In this document: one piece after another, positions 1 to 7,751 of the stretch | Layout of the letters: each line of letters begins with the position of its first letter | Position numbering within the stretch: the first letter of the stretch is position 1 | Assembly (NCBI RefSeq): GCF_036670015.1 | Contig: NZ_CP137636.1 | Span: 1,528,501 to 1,592,500 of the forward strand | Reading direction: 5' to 3' | DNA length: 64,000 bases | From: Niallia sp. XMNu-256 | GTDB lineage: Bacteria > Bacillota > Bacilli > Bacillales > Cytobacillaceae | The notes under the pieces: generated by a model | The model's database searches: none | Seen by the model: only the letters and a program-made list of their open reading frames with translations | Told to the model about the DNA's origin: nothing | Position numbers and translations under genes: made by a program

Positions 1-1
1 T

Positions 2-322
2 GAAAAGATCATTATTCAGTCTTTTAACTTTGAATCGATGAAAAAAATGAATGAGCTTCTTCCTAAAACGCCAATTGGTGTGTTAACTTCAAATCGTGCA
101 CATACAACTCCAGAAGCTTTACAAGAATTCGCTACATATGCTGACTGGTTTAACCCAAGTTATAAAATTGTCACAAAAGAATTAGTGGATGATGTTCATT
201 CTTTCGGTATGAAAATTGGCTCATGGACCGTACGTAGTCAAGCAGCAGCCGACTTCTTATTCGATATGGGAGTCGACGCCATTATTTCAGATTATCCGGA
301 TTATGTAGATCCGAGAAACTAA
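2..322 (+). CDS. Glycerophosphodiester phosphodiesterase, C-terminal part
   Basis: The reading frame is open from the window edge and ends at TAA 320-322, so only the last ~106 residues are visible. The run IIIQSFNFESM, then SWTVRSQAAADFLFDMGVDAIISDYPD, is typical of the last strands of the GDPD TIM barrel. In that family the enzyme hydrolyses glycerophosphodiesters to glycerol-3-phosphate and an alcohol. The catalytic N-terminal histidines lie outside the window, so activity and any signal peptide cannot be judged. A repeat element begins seven bases after the stop codon. Family call is fairly firm; the exact member (GlpQ or UgpQ type) is not. Confidence 0.8.
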   Translation, partial: EKIIIQSFNFESMKKMNELLPKTPIGVLTSNRAHTTPEALQEFATYADWFNPSYKIVTKELVDDVHSFGMKIGSWTVRSQAAADFLFDMGVDAIISDYPDYVDPRN

Positions 323-328
323 TTACAT

Positions 329-752
329 TGCAACGCGGGGACGGTTCTCGCGTTGCATTTTTGTATTAAAAGTAGGGATCATGACAGACGGTCTCTGGAT
401 TTCGAGTTAGGTTGGGATTTGTAGAATCTTGAAAGTGATTTGTCAGCACAGCTTCTTTTTTTGTCTGTCACTACCAGAATGGACCCAAAGTTTATTGAAG
501 TTTGTAGACCCCTTGAATGTGTAAGAAAGTTGCCATAGCAATGATTTGATTTGCCTTCACGAATAGACGTAGGACAGTGAACTGTACCCCTAATTGTTAG
601 ACATAACTAACAATTAGGGGTACAGTTTTTATCACTTGAAGTGCCAGGAAGGTTTAAATGATAAAGACCATAAAAACTGAACTCTTCACTGGGAGTTCTT
701 ATTCCCATAAATGGTGTGAAAATGAAACGCGAGAACCGTCCCCAATGTTCTC
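329..752 (+). repeat. Full-length ~425-bp repeat element, copy A
   Basis: The left end is a hairpin (GCAACGCG...CGCGTTGC) followed by a T-run. The right end is an inverted copy of the same core (CGCGAGAACCGTCCCC). A perfect hairpin at about 585-628 (GTACCCCTAATTGTTAG and its complement) lies inside. No coding potential is visible. The same design recurs at 7266, 9946, 10466, 39160, 41336, 42507, 47488 and 50443. It looks like a MITE or REP/BIME-type non-autonomous element; no transposase for it is in the window. Confidence 0.85.
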
Positions 753-1218
753 AGGAGGTGTATAAGCATGAGGGAGACATTAATTACAATAGTAACTATG
801 GTAAATATTCGGAATATTAATACAAATATGTATTACATAAAATACTATATTTATTTATCATAGTTTGTAACCACCATATAAGAAGGAATATTAACTGGCA
901 AAGGATACCACTAAAAAGGTGAAAAACGGTAAATTCATAGATTTGCTGTAAAGGTGGGGATAACCAAAAAAGGTAGCCATAACATTTAAGGGGCAAGGTT
1001 TTCTTAAACAAAGTCTGATTTTTTCGTAAAGTTTGTTGTTAAAATTTAAAGGCCAATTTTAACGTGGACATGCTTTTTGCCTGGCTTTGAATTTATTTTG
1101 CAGCTCTTGTCTCTGATAAACCTTGATATACAGTAAAAAACTAGGTTTTCATACTATAAGCAACAATGTCTGAGAAAAGAGCCTAGACAAAAAAATAATA
1201 ATGGAGAGGGCGAACATA
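753..1218. other. Intergenic stretch, no supported gene
   Basis: AT-rich region between the repeat and the hydroxylase gene. A 31-codon frame at 768-863 has a good Shine-Dalgarno site (AGGAGG) but no recognisable product. It may be the stub of a gene cut by the repeat. No sigma-54 motif is present here, unlike upstream of the later operons. Confidence 0.4.
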
Positions 1219-2385
1219 ATGAAAGTAAAGTTACGAGATGAGCAAATCTATATGAAGCTGATGGAAAGTGCCAAAAGAATTGGTCAGTTGGCTGAAGAAG
1301 AAGCATTACAGGCGGACCAGGATAGGACCATTTCTCAAAATGTTGTAGATGTCATTATAGAAGAAGGAATCAATAAGTTAATCCTACCTAAAGAGTATGG
1401 CTATCCGCAAATTGATTTTAAAACCTTTGCAGATATGGTTAAAACTGTTGGTTACTATAACTTATCAGCTGCATGGCTAACTTATTTCTATTCGCTCCAT
1501 AATTCATGGATATCATTTTTACCTAAACATCGAATGGACGAGATTGTTGCTGATGGTGGTTTAATAGCTGATATCTTTGCACCGGTTGGTAAAGTGGAAC
1601 GATGTGAAGGTGGTTATTATTTATCAGGGAAATGGAATTATGTAAGCGGTGTCAATTATTCTGAATGGATTGGGTTGGCTGCTGTGTACCAATTTGAAGG
1701 GGAAGATCAGCCAGACCGTTTGGGATTATGCTGTAGGGTTTCAGATTTAACCGTTTTAAATGATTGGGACACATTAGGTCTTAGAGGCTCAGGCAGTAAC
1801 TCCGTTATAGCAGACAACCTTTTTGTTCCTGAAGATATGACTTTTCGTTTTTCAGACATGATTGTAAATCGAAAACCGCGCAAATTAGAGATTGATGAAG
1901 ATTACTTGTATTATAATGTTCCATTTTTTGCTGCCTTTTATATTGGCTTTCCAGCTATGGCTATGGGAGCTGCGGAAAGAGTACTAGATGAATATAAAGA
2001 ACGAACAAGTAAAAGAACTCGGATATATGGTAACTTAGAGAGTGCGTCACCCGTTGGTCAGCGTATCATGGCTGAGTTATCTGTAAAGCACAAAGCCTCT
2101 ATTGGATTAATGAAAGAATACATCAATATGTTAGAGAATGATAACGGAGAGTATAACGCTGGTGAATATAACGCCATTCGTGTAACCATTATCCAGAACT
2201 GTATCGATATTGCTGTAAAAGCCACATTGGCAATTGGGGCTACAGGAATAAAAAAAGGCATTCCGTTTGAAATAATTACCCGGGATTTAATTGCAATAGG
2301 AACACATATTACTTCATTATACGATGATGGCATTGAAGCGTATGGGAAATCTATATTTGGGTTTGACCATATGGCACTAGGTTGA
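1219..2385 (+). CDS. Acyl-CoA-dehydrogenase-fold flavin hydroxylase (HsaA/HpaH-like)
   Basis: A 388-residue protein of the acyl-CoA dehydrogenase fold, but without the usual catalytic Y-E-G-T motif near the C-terminus. Its pattern (early helical domain, ISGKWNYVSG-like middle segment, LRGSGSN segment, long C-terminal helices) is that of two-component flavin monooxygenases such as HsaA or p-hydroxyphenylacetate hydroxylase. These hydroxylate phenols to catechols using reduced flavin from a partner reductase. No reductase gene is nearby. The start at 1219 is chosen because GGAGAGG at 1204 gives normal spacing; the in-frame ATG at 1201 overlaps that site. The hydrolase and extradiol dioxygenase genes downstream support a role in ring hydroxylation before meta-cleavage. 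The substrate is unknown. Confidence 0.72.
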   Translation: MKVKLRDEQIYMKLMESAKRIGQLAEEEALQADQDRTISQNVVDVIIEEGINKLILPKEYGYPQIDFKTFADMVKTVGYYNLSAAWLTYFYSLHNSWISFLPKHRMDEIVADGGLIADIFAPVGKVERCEGGYYLSGKWNYVSGVNYSEWIGLAAVYQFEGEDQPDRLGLCCRVSDLTVLNDWDTLGLRGSGSNSVIADNLFVPEDMTFRFSDMIVNRKPRKLEIDEDYLYYNVPFFAAFYIGFPAMAMGAAERVLDEYKERTSKRTRIYGNLESASPVGQRIMAELSVKHKASIGLMKEYINMLENDNGEYNAGEYNAIRVTIIQNCIDIAVKATLAIGATGIKKGIPFEIITRDLIAIGTHITSLYDDGIEAYGKSIFGFDHMALG

Positions 2386-2403
2386 TTAGAAACAGAACAG
2401 ACA

Positions 2404-2560
2404 ATGATAGTTCTTGAAGAATTAAATAGACTAAATGAAATGATTAATCTACTAAGACAAGAATTGATTCAGATTGGTTGTTGAAAATGGCTTAAATGGT
2501 CATAAAACAATTGAATGCAGTCAAAAACTAGATCAACTAATTTGGGGATTATTTTTCAGA
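2404..2560 (+). pseudogene. Spo0E-family phosphatase remnant (frameshifted)
   Basis: ATG 2404 opens a short frame (LEELNRLNEMINLLRQELIQI) that stops at TGA. Reading on after one extra base gives VVENGLNGHKTIECSQKLDQLI. Together they match the Spo0E-like aspartyl-phosphate phosphatase pattern: a first helix with I-x-x-L-R, then a S-Q-x-L-D-x-L-I second helix. Members dephosphorylate Spo0A~P and delay sporulation. The single-base shift should inactivate it, unless it is a sequencing error. No strong ribosome site is seen. Confidence 0.6.
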
Positions 2561-2661
2561 TTAACTTGGGTGTTACCAACACGCATTCCTATTTCCGAGT
2601 GCCGGGTTAGCTAGGTTTAAATCCCGAGTGTCTTGCCAAATATAAAAATAATAGGAATCTC

Positions 2662-2698
2662 AACCGCACGGTGATTTTATTACTCGTGCGGTTTTTTT
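2662..2698 (+). terminator. Intrinsic terminator
   Basis: Nine-base stem AACCGCACG/CGTGCGGTT followed by a T-run on the + strand. It ends transcription from the hydroxylase side and faces the convergent regulator gene. Confidence 0.8.
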
Positions 2699-2712
2699 CG
2701 CTTTTTAAATGT

Positions 2713-4530
2713 TCAATCGAATTTTATCTCACCAACAAGAATAAGTGATTCAATCAATAACAATAAATAAGAGACTATTTTAAAGTCATTTAGATTTTTT
2801 TGGATAATGTTTTCGATTTTACGTATACGATATTGAACTCCCCCCATTGAAAGCGATAAATCTTGCCTTGTTTTTTCCAGTTTACCGCCATTACCTAGGA
2901 AGGTATATAAAGTGAAAAGAAGTTCTTTATTTTTTTCATTTGATTCTAACAGTTTTCCAAGTTCTTTTTTTGCCATCTGCTTTAAATTTTCTACATTTGA
3001 TCCTTGAAGTAGTTCACCTAAAACTCCCAGTTCTTCAAATTGAATGATTGTTTGTTGACGAGGCAAATTTACTGCTTGTTCCGCCTGTTTTAAATAAATG
3101 TCAAATTCATTCAAATCATGATAGAGTTGACTAACACCTATTTTATAATCAATATCTCTATTTATTTTTCCCATATGAGACAATACATGCTTTATTTTAT
3201 TTATTAGTGTACTAGATTTCTCGGAGGTAAATAATAAAATAATAATATTGTCTTTGTATTGGCTTAATAAACACTCTAAATGGTATGTTTTTAATAGTTT
3301 AGACCATTGCAGTAATTGGTCATATATATCTATATATGATTGGTTTACTTTATTTGGATTGCATTTTATGGAGAGCGTTACAAATTGTTCATGATGGTTT
3401 GATGTAACGTATTTTAATTGGGAGTTAATCTCCTTAATTGTACTGTATTGCTTGTTAATTAATTGATCTAATATTGAAAATTTCAAATGTTCAGTCGTTT
3501 CAAAACTGATTTTTTCATTTAGAAAGCATAAAGTTGCGATGGTTGACAACCTTTCTAAAAATAAATAATCATTCTCATCTGATTTTTGAGAATTCAAATA
3601 AATAAAGGAACAAAAGGCAAAAATTTTATTATCTAGGTAGATAGGAGTGGTTAACAAAGCAGTTTGTCCGATTTTCTTATATGTCGTTTTCCTGTTTGTA
3701 TTCATTGTTTTTTTTCTATTTTTATTTCTCATAATGAGTTCTTGGTAAGTGTCAAGTTCCATTCCAGTTAGCATGATAATATTTTCAGATAAATCTTCGA
3801 TTACGATAGGGATATTGACTATCTGAGAAGCAGTTTGTACGACATGCTCTATGTCATTTTTCTCAGCTACACAATCTGTCAACTGGCTATGATAATAGGC
3901 AATCTTATCCAATAGTACTTTTTGAGAAAGTAATTTATCGTAAGTTACTTCCAATTCATTTATAATGGTTTGATCATCGTAAATAGCTAGGTCGTCACTA
4001 GGCTGTTCCAGCCAAAATTCTTTTGTGTTTATTTTAAAAGAGCATTCATCATCTCCTTTTGCTCGACAGGAGACTTCTTTCACAAAGATATCTTTATTGA
4101 GAATGGTAGATAAATATCCACTAGCATATCCACTTAGTGTATGACATGAACATTCTTCTGCTATACCATGGTGTTCTAAATGTAAGTTTGCTTCAAAGGA
4201 ATTAATCCAATTGCCATATACTTCATCTTCAAATAGGTAATTTCCATTTTCTATTACTAGAGGATGTCCGTTGTGTTCAACATCGGATACATGTCCAAGG
4301 CTTATATGAAGAAGGGGTGCAATATTCAACAAACTTTCCAGTGATGGATTATATTTCATTAATTCCATAGCTTTATTGCTTCCTAGTTCTTTACCAAAAC
4401 GCAATAAAAACGCCTTTGCTTTTTTTGACCCCATATTTTCATAGATTCCTTTACGTAATAGACCAAAAGCTTGTGATGTAATAATTAAATCAGAAGGAGT
4501 AACTTTATATATATCTTTTAGTTTATTCAT
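2713..4530 (-). CDS. V4R-sensor / PucR-type transcription regulator
   Basis: A 605-residue regulator. The first ~165 residues form an XylR-N/V4R ligand domain, with the diagnostic CHTLSGYASGYLS segment and Cys residues (SCRAKGDDECSF) near its end. In related regulators this domain binds aromatic effectors. A GAF-like middle part (~210-330) follows. The C-terminal ~100 residues are a PucR-type helix-turn-helix (LSLSMGGVQYRIRKIENI). There is no AAA+ domain, so it should act with the housekeeping sigma factor. It is divergent from the hydrolase at 4705 and convergent with the hydroxylase gene, so it probably senses a substrate or intermediate of this cluster. Ribosome site GGAGG lies just upstream of the ATG. 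Confidence 0.75.
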   Translation of the reverse strand: MNKLKDIYKVTPSDLIITSQAFGLLRKGIYENMGSKKAKAFLLRFGKELGSNKAMELMKYNPSLESLLNIAPLLHISLGHVSDVEHNGHPLVIENGNYLFEDEVYGNWINSFEANLHLEHHGIAEECSCHTLSGYASGYLSTILNKDIFVKEVSCRAKGDDECSFKINTKEFWLEQPSDDLAIYDDQTIINELEVTYDKLLSQKVLLDKIAYYHSQLTDCVAEKNDIEHVVQTASQIVNIPIVIEDLSENIIMLTGMELDTYQELIMRNKNRKKTMNTNRKTTYKKIGQTALLTTPIYLDNKIFAFCSFIYLNSQKSDENDYLFLERLSTIATLCFLNEKISFETTEHLKFSILDQLINKQYSTIKEINSQLKYVTSNHHEQFVTLSIKCNPNKVNQSYIDIYDQLLQWSKLLKTYHLECLLSQYKDNIIILLFTSEKSSTLINKIKHVLSHMGKINRDIDYKIGVSQLYHDLNEFDIYLKQAEQAVNLPRQQTIIQFEELGVLGELLQGSNVENLKQMAKKELGKLLESNEKNKELLFTLYTFLGNGGKLEKTRQDLSLSMGGVQYRIRKIENIIQKNLNDFKIVSYLLLLIESLILVGEIKFD

Positions 4531-4704
4531 ACTCTATCAGCCTCCTTTGAAAACGCTTCCTTACAATTAGCTATTTTAAAGGATATAAAGGCTAATTGCA
4601 ATATAAAGTATTGTAAAATTCGGAAAATTCAATATATTATTACCTTAAAAATGTCTACGGTTTTCAATATTATAGAATTAGAAACAATAAAAGGAGGTTT
4701 TTAC

Positions 4705-5577
4705 ATGGCAAAATATTCAACAAAGAAAGTAAACACTGGGAAGTTTAATAGTTTTTATTGTGAGGGAGGGGAAACGAATAAGGATACAATCATCTTTTTA
4801 CATGGATCAGGTCCAGGTGCCAATGCTGAGTCAAATTGGAGTAAAACACTTGATAAACTTAGTGACAGGTTTCATGTCATAGCCCCGGATATGATTGGCT
4901 TCGGAAATACAGATTTACCTGAAAATTGTGATATGACTTTTTGGCAATGGACAACCGCACGTGTTCAGCAAATCTTAGAAATTATGGACTATAATCATAT
5001 CGAAAAAGCCCACTTAGTAGGGAATTCCATGGGTGGAGTTGTTTCATTAAATGCAGTAATGTACGATTCTAGCCGATTTGAAAAAATTGTTTTAATGGGA
5101 AGTGGCGGGTCAGTTCCAAAAGGAAATGCAGGGCCACCACCCGAAATTATTCGAATGAAAGATTTCTTTAAGGATCCGACAATTCAAGCGTTCCGTAATC
5201 TAGTTTCGTGGTTTTTATATGATGAATCCGTTCTTGGAGATGAGCTAGAAAATATTATCCAAACAAGGTATGAATTTATTATGAGGCCTGAAATACGTGA
5301 GCTATATCCAAAACTATTTAACTTTACACCATATGAAATCGCTATTCCTCCAAGTGCGCTAAGACGTATTCAGCAGCCAGTCTTATTAATTCATGGATAT
5401 GAGGATCAATTTGTTCCAAAAGAAGGCAGTTTGGCTTTAATGGAGCACATTCCTAATGCTGAATTAGTTCTATTAAAGCAATGCGGACATTGGGCGCAAA
5501 TAGAGAAAAATGAACGATTTATTGAATTAATAGATCAGTTTTTTTTAGTAAAAGAAGCTGTACAAACTAGCAATTAA
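4705..5577 (+). CDS. Alpha/beta-hydrolase, meta-cleavage product (C-C bond) hydrolase-like
   Basis: A 290-residue alpha/beta hydrolase. The oxyanion segment LHGSGPGANAESNW is characteristic of the BphD/MhpC/HsaD group. The nucleophile elbow is GNSMGG, an acidic residue lies in GYEDQFVP and the catalytic His in GHWAQIEK. These enzymes hydrolyse vinylogous 1,5-diketones made by extradiol ring cleavage. The start at 4705 is preceded by AAAGGAGG; the in-frame ATG at 4651 lacks such a site. The extradiol dioxygenase that would make its substrate lies 216 bp downstream. A different C-C or ester hydrolase cannot be excluded. Confidence 0.8.
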   Translation: MAKYSTKKVNTGKFNSFYCEGGETNKDTIIFLHGSGPGANAESNWSKTLDKLSDRFHVIAPDMIGFGNTDLPENCDMTFWQWTTARVQQILEIMDYNHIEKAHLVGNSMGGVVSLNAVMYDSSRFEKIVLMGSGGSVPKGNAGPPPEIIRMKDFFKDPTIQAFRNLVSWFLYDESVLGDELENIIQTRYEFIMRPEIRELYPKLFNFTPYEIAIPPSALRRIQQPVLLIHGYEDQFVPKEGSLALMEHIPNAELVLLKQCGHWAQIEKNERFIELIDQFFLVKEAVQTSN

Positions 5578-5792
5578 ATGATGAAAGATGTAAATAGATC
5601 TATTGGCTATTAGCACACACATCTTCGCTTTTTGAAGATCCACTTTTAGGACATGGACAATATTTATTTATCGTTTTTGAAAAAGGTTTCTTTGCTTGCG
5701 AAATTAGAAAAACATAAACAGAAGTTAATTATCCTTCATCGTCTTAAAAAAGAGAGGCTTTTAATGGGCTAACAAAAGAAAGGATGATGATC

Positions 5793-6671
5793 ATGGCGAT
5801 TAAAGAATTAGGTTATTTAGGTTTTTCAGTAAAAGACGTTCCTGCATGGAGTAATCTATTAACGAATGGATTGGGATTGCAAGAAGTCGAAAGCAACCGT
5901 GAAACCGCCCTATTTCGTTTAGACTCAAGAGCCTGGAGAATTGCAGTTGACTATGGGGAAGAGGATGATCTCTCCTATGCAGGCTTTGAAGTAGCGAATG
6001 CTCAGAGTTTTGAACAAATGACGGAGAAGTTGATTCATGCAGGAATTGAAGTAAAGTCAGGGGACATTGAACTAGCGAAACGACGTGGAGTGCTTGATAT
6101 CATTTCGCTTACAGATCCATTTGGCTTACCGCTTGAAATTTACTACGGTGCAACCGAAGCTTTCAATAAACCATTTGTATCCCCAACAGGAGTTTCAGGT
6201 TTCCTTACTAACGAACAAGGATTAGGACATATCGTGCGCAATGTTCCTGATGTACAGAAGGCAATGACATTCTATACAGATCTACTAGGGTTTAAACTAT
6301 CAGATATTATCGAAATGAGACTGGGACCTGAAATGGTGATCCCGCTTTATTTCTTTCACTGTAACGGTCGACATCATTCACTTGCTCTAGCAAGTTTGCC
6401 GATACCTAAGAAGATTCAGCATTTCATGTTCGAAGTGAAATCCCTTGACGATGTAGGACGTGCCTACGATCGACTTGCAGATGATATTACGCTTTCACTT
6501 GGAAAACATAGCAATGATCATATGATCTCTTTTTATGCAATGACACCATCTGGAATTGAAGTCGAATATGGTTGGGATGGCAGAACTGTTGATGCTAACT
6601 GGAGTGTAGTAAGACATGATACCACCAGCGCATGGGGCCATAAACCCGTTAAACAACCCTTAAACGCTTAA
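5793..6671 (+). CDS. Type I extradiol dioxygenase (BphC/HsaC-like)
   Basis: A 292-residue two-domain vicinal-oxygen-chelate protein, the usual length for 2,3-dihydroxybiphenyl or HsaC-type dioxygenases. The iron ligands sit in the C-terminal domain: His in GLGHIVRNVPD, His in NGRHHSLAL, and Glu in TPSGIEVEYGWDGR. It would cleave a catechol next to the hydroxyls to give a meta-cleavage product for the hydrolase upstream. ATG 5793 was chosen for spacing to GAAAGGA; ATGs at 5784 and 5787 are also in frame. A 39-codon frame at 5653-5772 just upstream has no recognisable product. Confidence 0.85.
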   Translation: MAIKELGYLGFSVKDVPAWSNLLTNGLGLQEVESNRETALFRLDSRAWRIAVDYGEEDDLSYAGFEVANAQSFEQMTEKLIHAGIEVKSGDIELAKRRGVLDIISLTDPFGLPLEIYYGATEAFNKPFVSPTGVSGFLTNEQGLGHIVRNVPDVQKAMTFYTDLLGFKLSDIIEMRLGPEMVIPLYFFHCNGRHHSLALASLPIPKKIQHFMFEVKSLDDVGRAYDRLADDITLSLGKHSNDHMISFYAMTPSGIEVEYGWDGRTVDANWSVVRHDTTSAWGHKPVKQPLNA

Positions 6672-6702
6672 CCTCAAAAAGTGATATATTCAAAAACATA
6701 TT

Positions 6703-6748
6703 AACTTCCATCAGTTGGGTGAGGAAACCTCAACTGATGGAAGTTTTA
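6703..6748 (+). terminator. Terminator hairpin (ATCAGTTG family)
   Basis: Perfect 15-base stem AACTTCCATCAGTTG with its complement, followed by TTT. Related hairpins with the same AYTATCAGTGGG...GATGGAAGTTTCACT style occur at 24902 and 31851, so it doubles as a dispersed repeat. Confidence 0.75.
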
Positions 6749-6827
6749 CTATTCAATGACTCTCTCTAATAATAGACCTATATCTTAGTTATTAAGATTA
6801 GCTCTACAAGGTAAGTGGAGTCAGTGA

Positions 6828-7229
6828 GTGTTTCATTTTAATTATAAGCAGGCATTGTTAACGGCAAAGTTAGCCTCGAAGGAAGATGGAAATTATTTGG
6901 GGGTCTACCGCAACTATGCGCCCATGCAAATGTTTCTTGCGTTGGCAGAAACGGATTCACCAGAGGCATATATTCATCCTGTTCTTGATCAGATACGTCA
7001 ATATGACCATCTTCATAAAACGGAATACTACAAAACGTTACGACTATTTTGCCTGACGATGCAAAATAAAGACTCTACATCTATACAGCTAGCGATCCAT
7101 CGTAACACTCTTCTTTATCGATTGAACCGAATGAGGGATTTATTTAATGTAACGTATGAAGACGAACAAACGGCCCTTCATTTACTAGTTAGTTTCCTTT
7201 TAATAGATATAATGGAGAGGTTTAGCTAG
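6828..7229 (+). pseudogene. PucR-family regulator, 5'-truncated remnant
   Basis: 133 codons from a GTG directly after an in-frame TGA. The content is the end of a CdaR/GGDEF-like segment (YKQALLTAKLASKEDGNYLGVYRNY) and a PucR C-terminal helix-turn-helix (IHRNTLLYRLNRMRDLF). Full PucR regulators are 350-600 residues, so the sensory part is missing. It follows the extradiol gene and may once have been its second regulator. A repeat element starts 36 bp downstream. Confidence 0.65.
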
Positions 7230-7265
7230 TTCCAGTCTATTTATATAGATGATCAATGGTCGATA

Positions 7266-7692
7266 CGACGCGGAGACGGTTCTCGCGTTGCATTTTTGTA
7301 TTTAAGATAGGGATCATGACAGACCGTCTCTGGATTACGAGTTAAGTTGGGATTTGTAGAATCTTAAAAGTGATTTGTCAGCGTAGTTTTTTTTTTTGTC
7401 TGGTCACTACCAGAATGGACCCAAAGTTTATTGAAGTTTGTAGACCCCTTGAATGTGTAAGAAAGTCGCCATAGAAATGGTTATAGTTTGTCCCCATACA
7501 GGGAGGGACATAGGACAGTGAACTGCACCCCCAATTGTTAGACACAACTAACAATTGGGGGTGCAGTTATTATGGCGTAGAAGTGCGGGGAAGGTTCTAA
7601 TGATGAAGACCATAAAAGCTGTTCTCTTCACTAGGAGTTCTGGTTCCATAAATGGTGTGAAAATGAAACGCGAGAACCGTCCCCAATGTTTC
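7266..7692 (+). repeat. Full-length repeat element, copy B
   Basis: Close relative of the copy at 329-752, with both terminal inverted-repeat cores. Its internal hairpin at about 7520-7568 carries paired base changes relative to copy A (T-A to C-G in two positions), which keep the stem intact. Confidence 0.85.
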
Positions 7693-7751
7693 ATGTTCAT
7701 TCATTAATCGAATAGTATATAAGGAAGATGATGTTTTTTTGGGGGGGATTA

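Noticed and set aside
768-863. 31-codon frame with a good ribosome site
   Set aside because: Too short, with no recognisable product; noted only in the intergenic entry.
1073-1110. Possible sigma-54 promoter ahead of the first hydroxylase gene
   Set aside because: CTGGC and TTTGCA are present but the spacing is far too long.
5653-5772. 39-codon Lys/Leu-rich frame before the extradiol gene
   Set aside because: No ribosome site and no family; may be chance.
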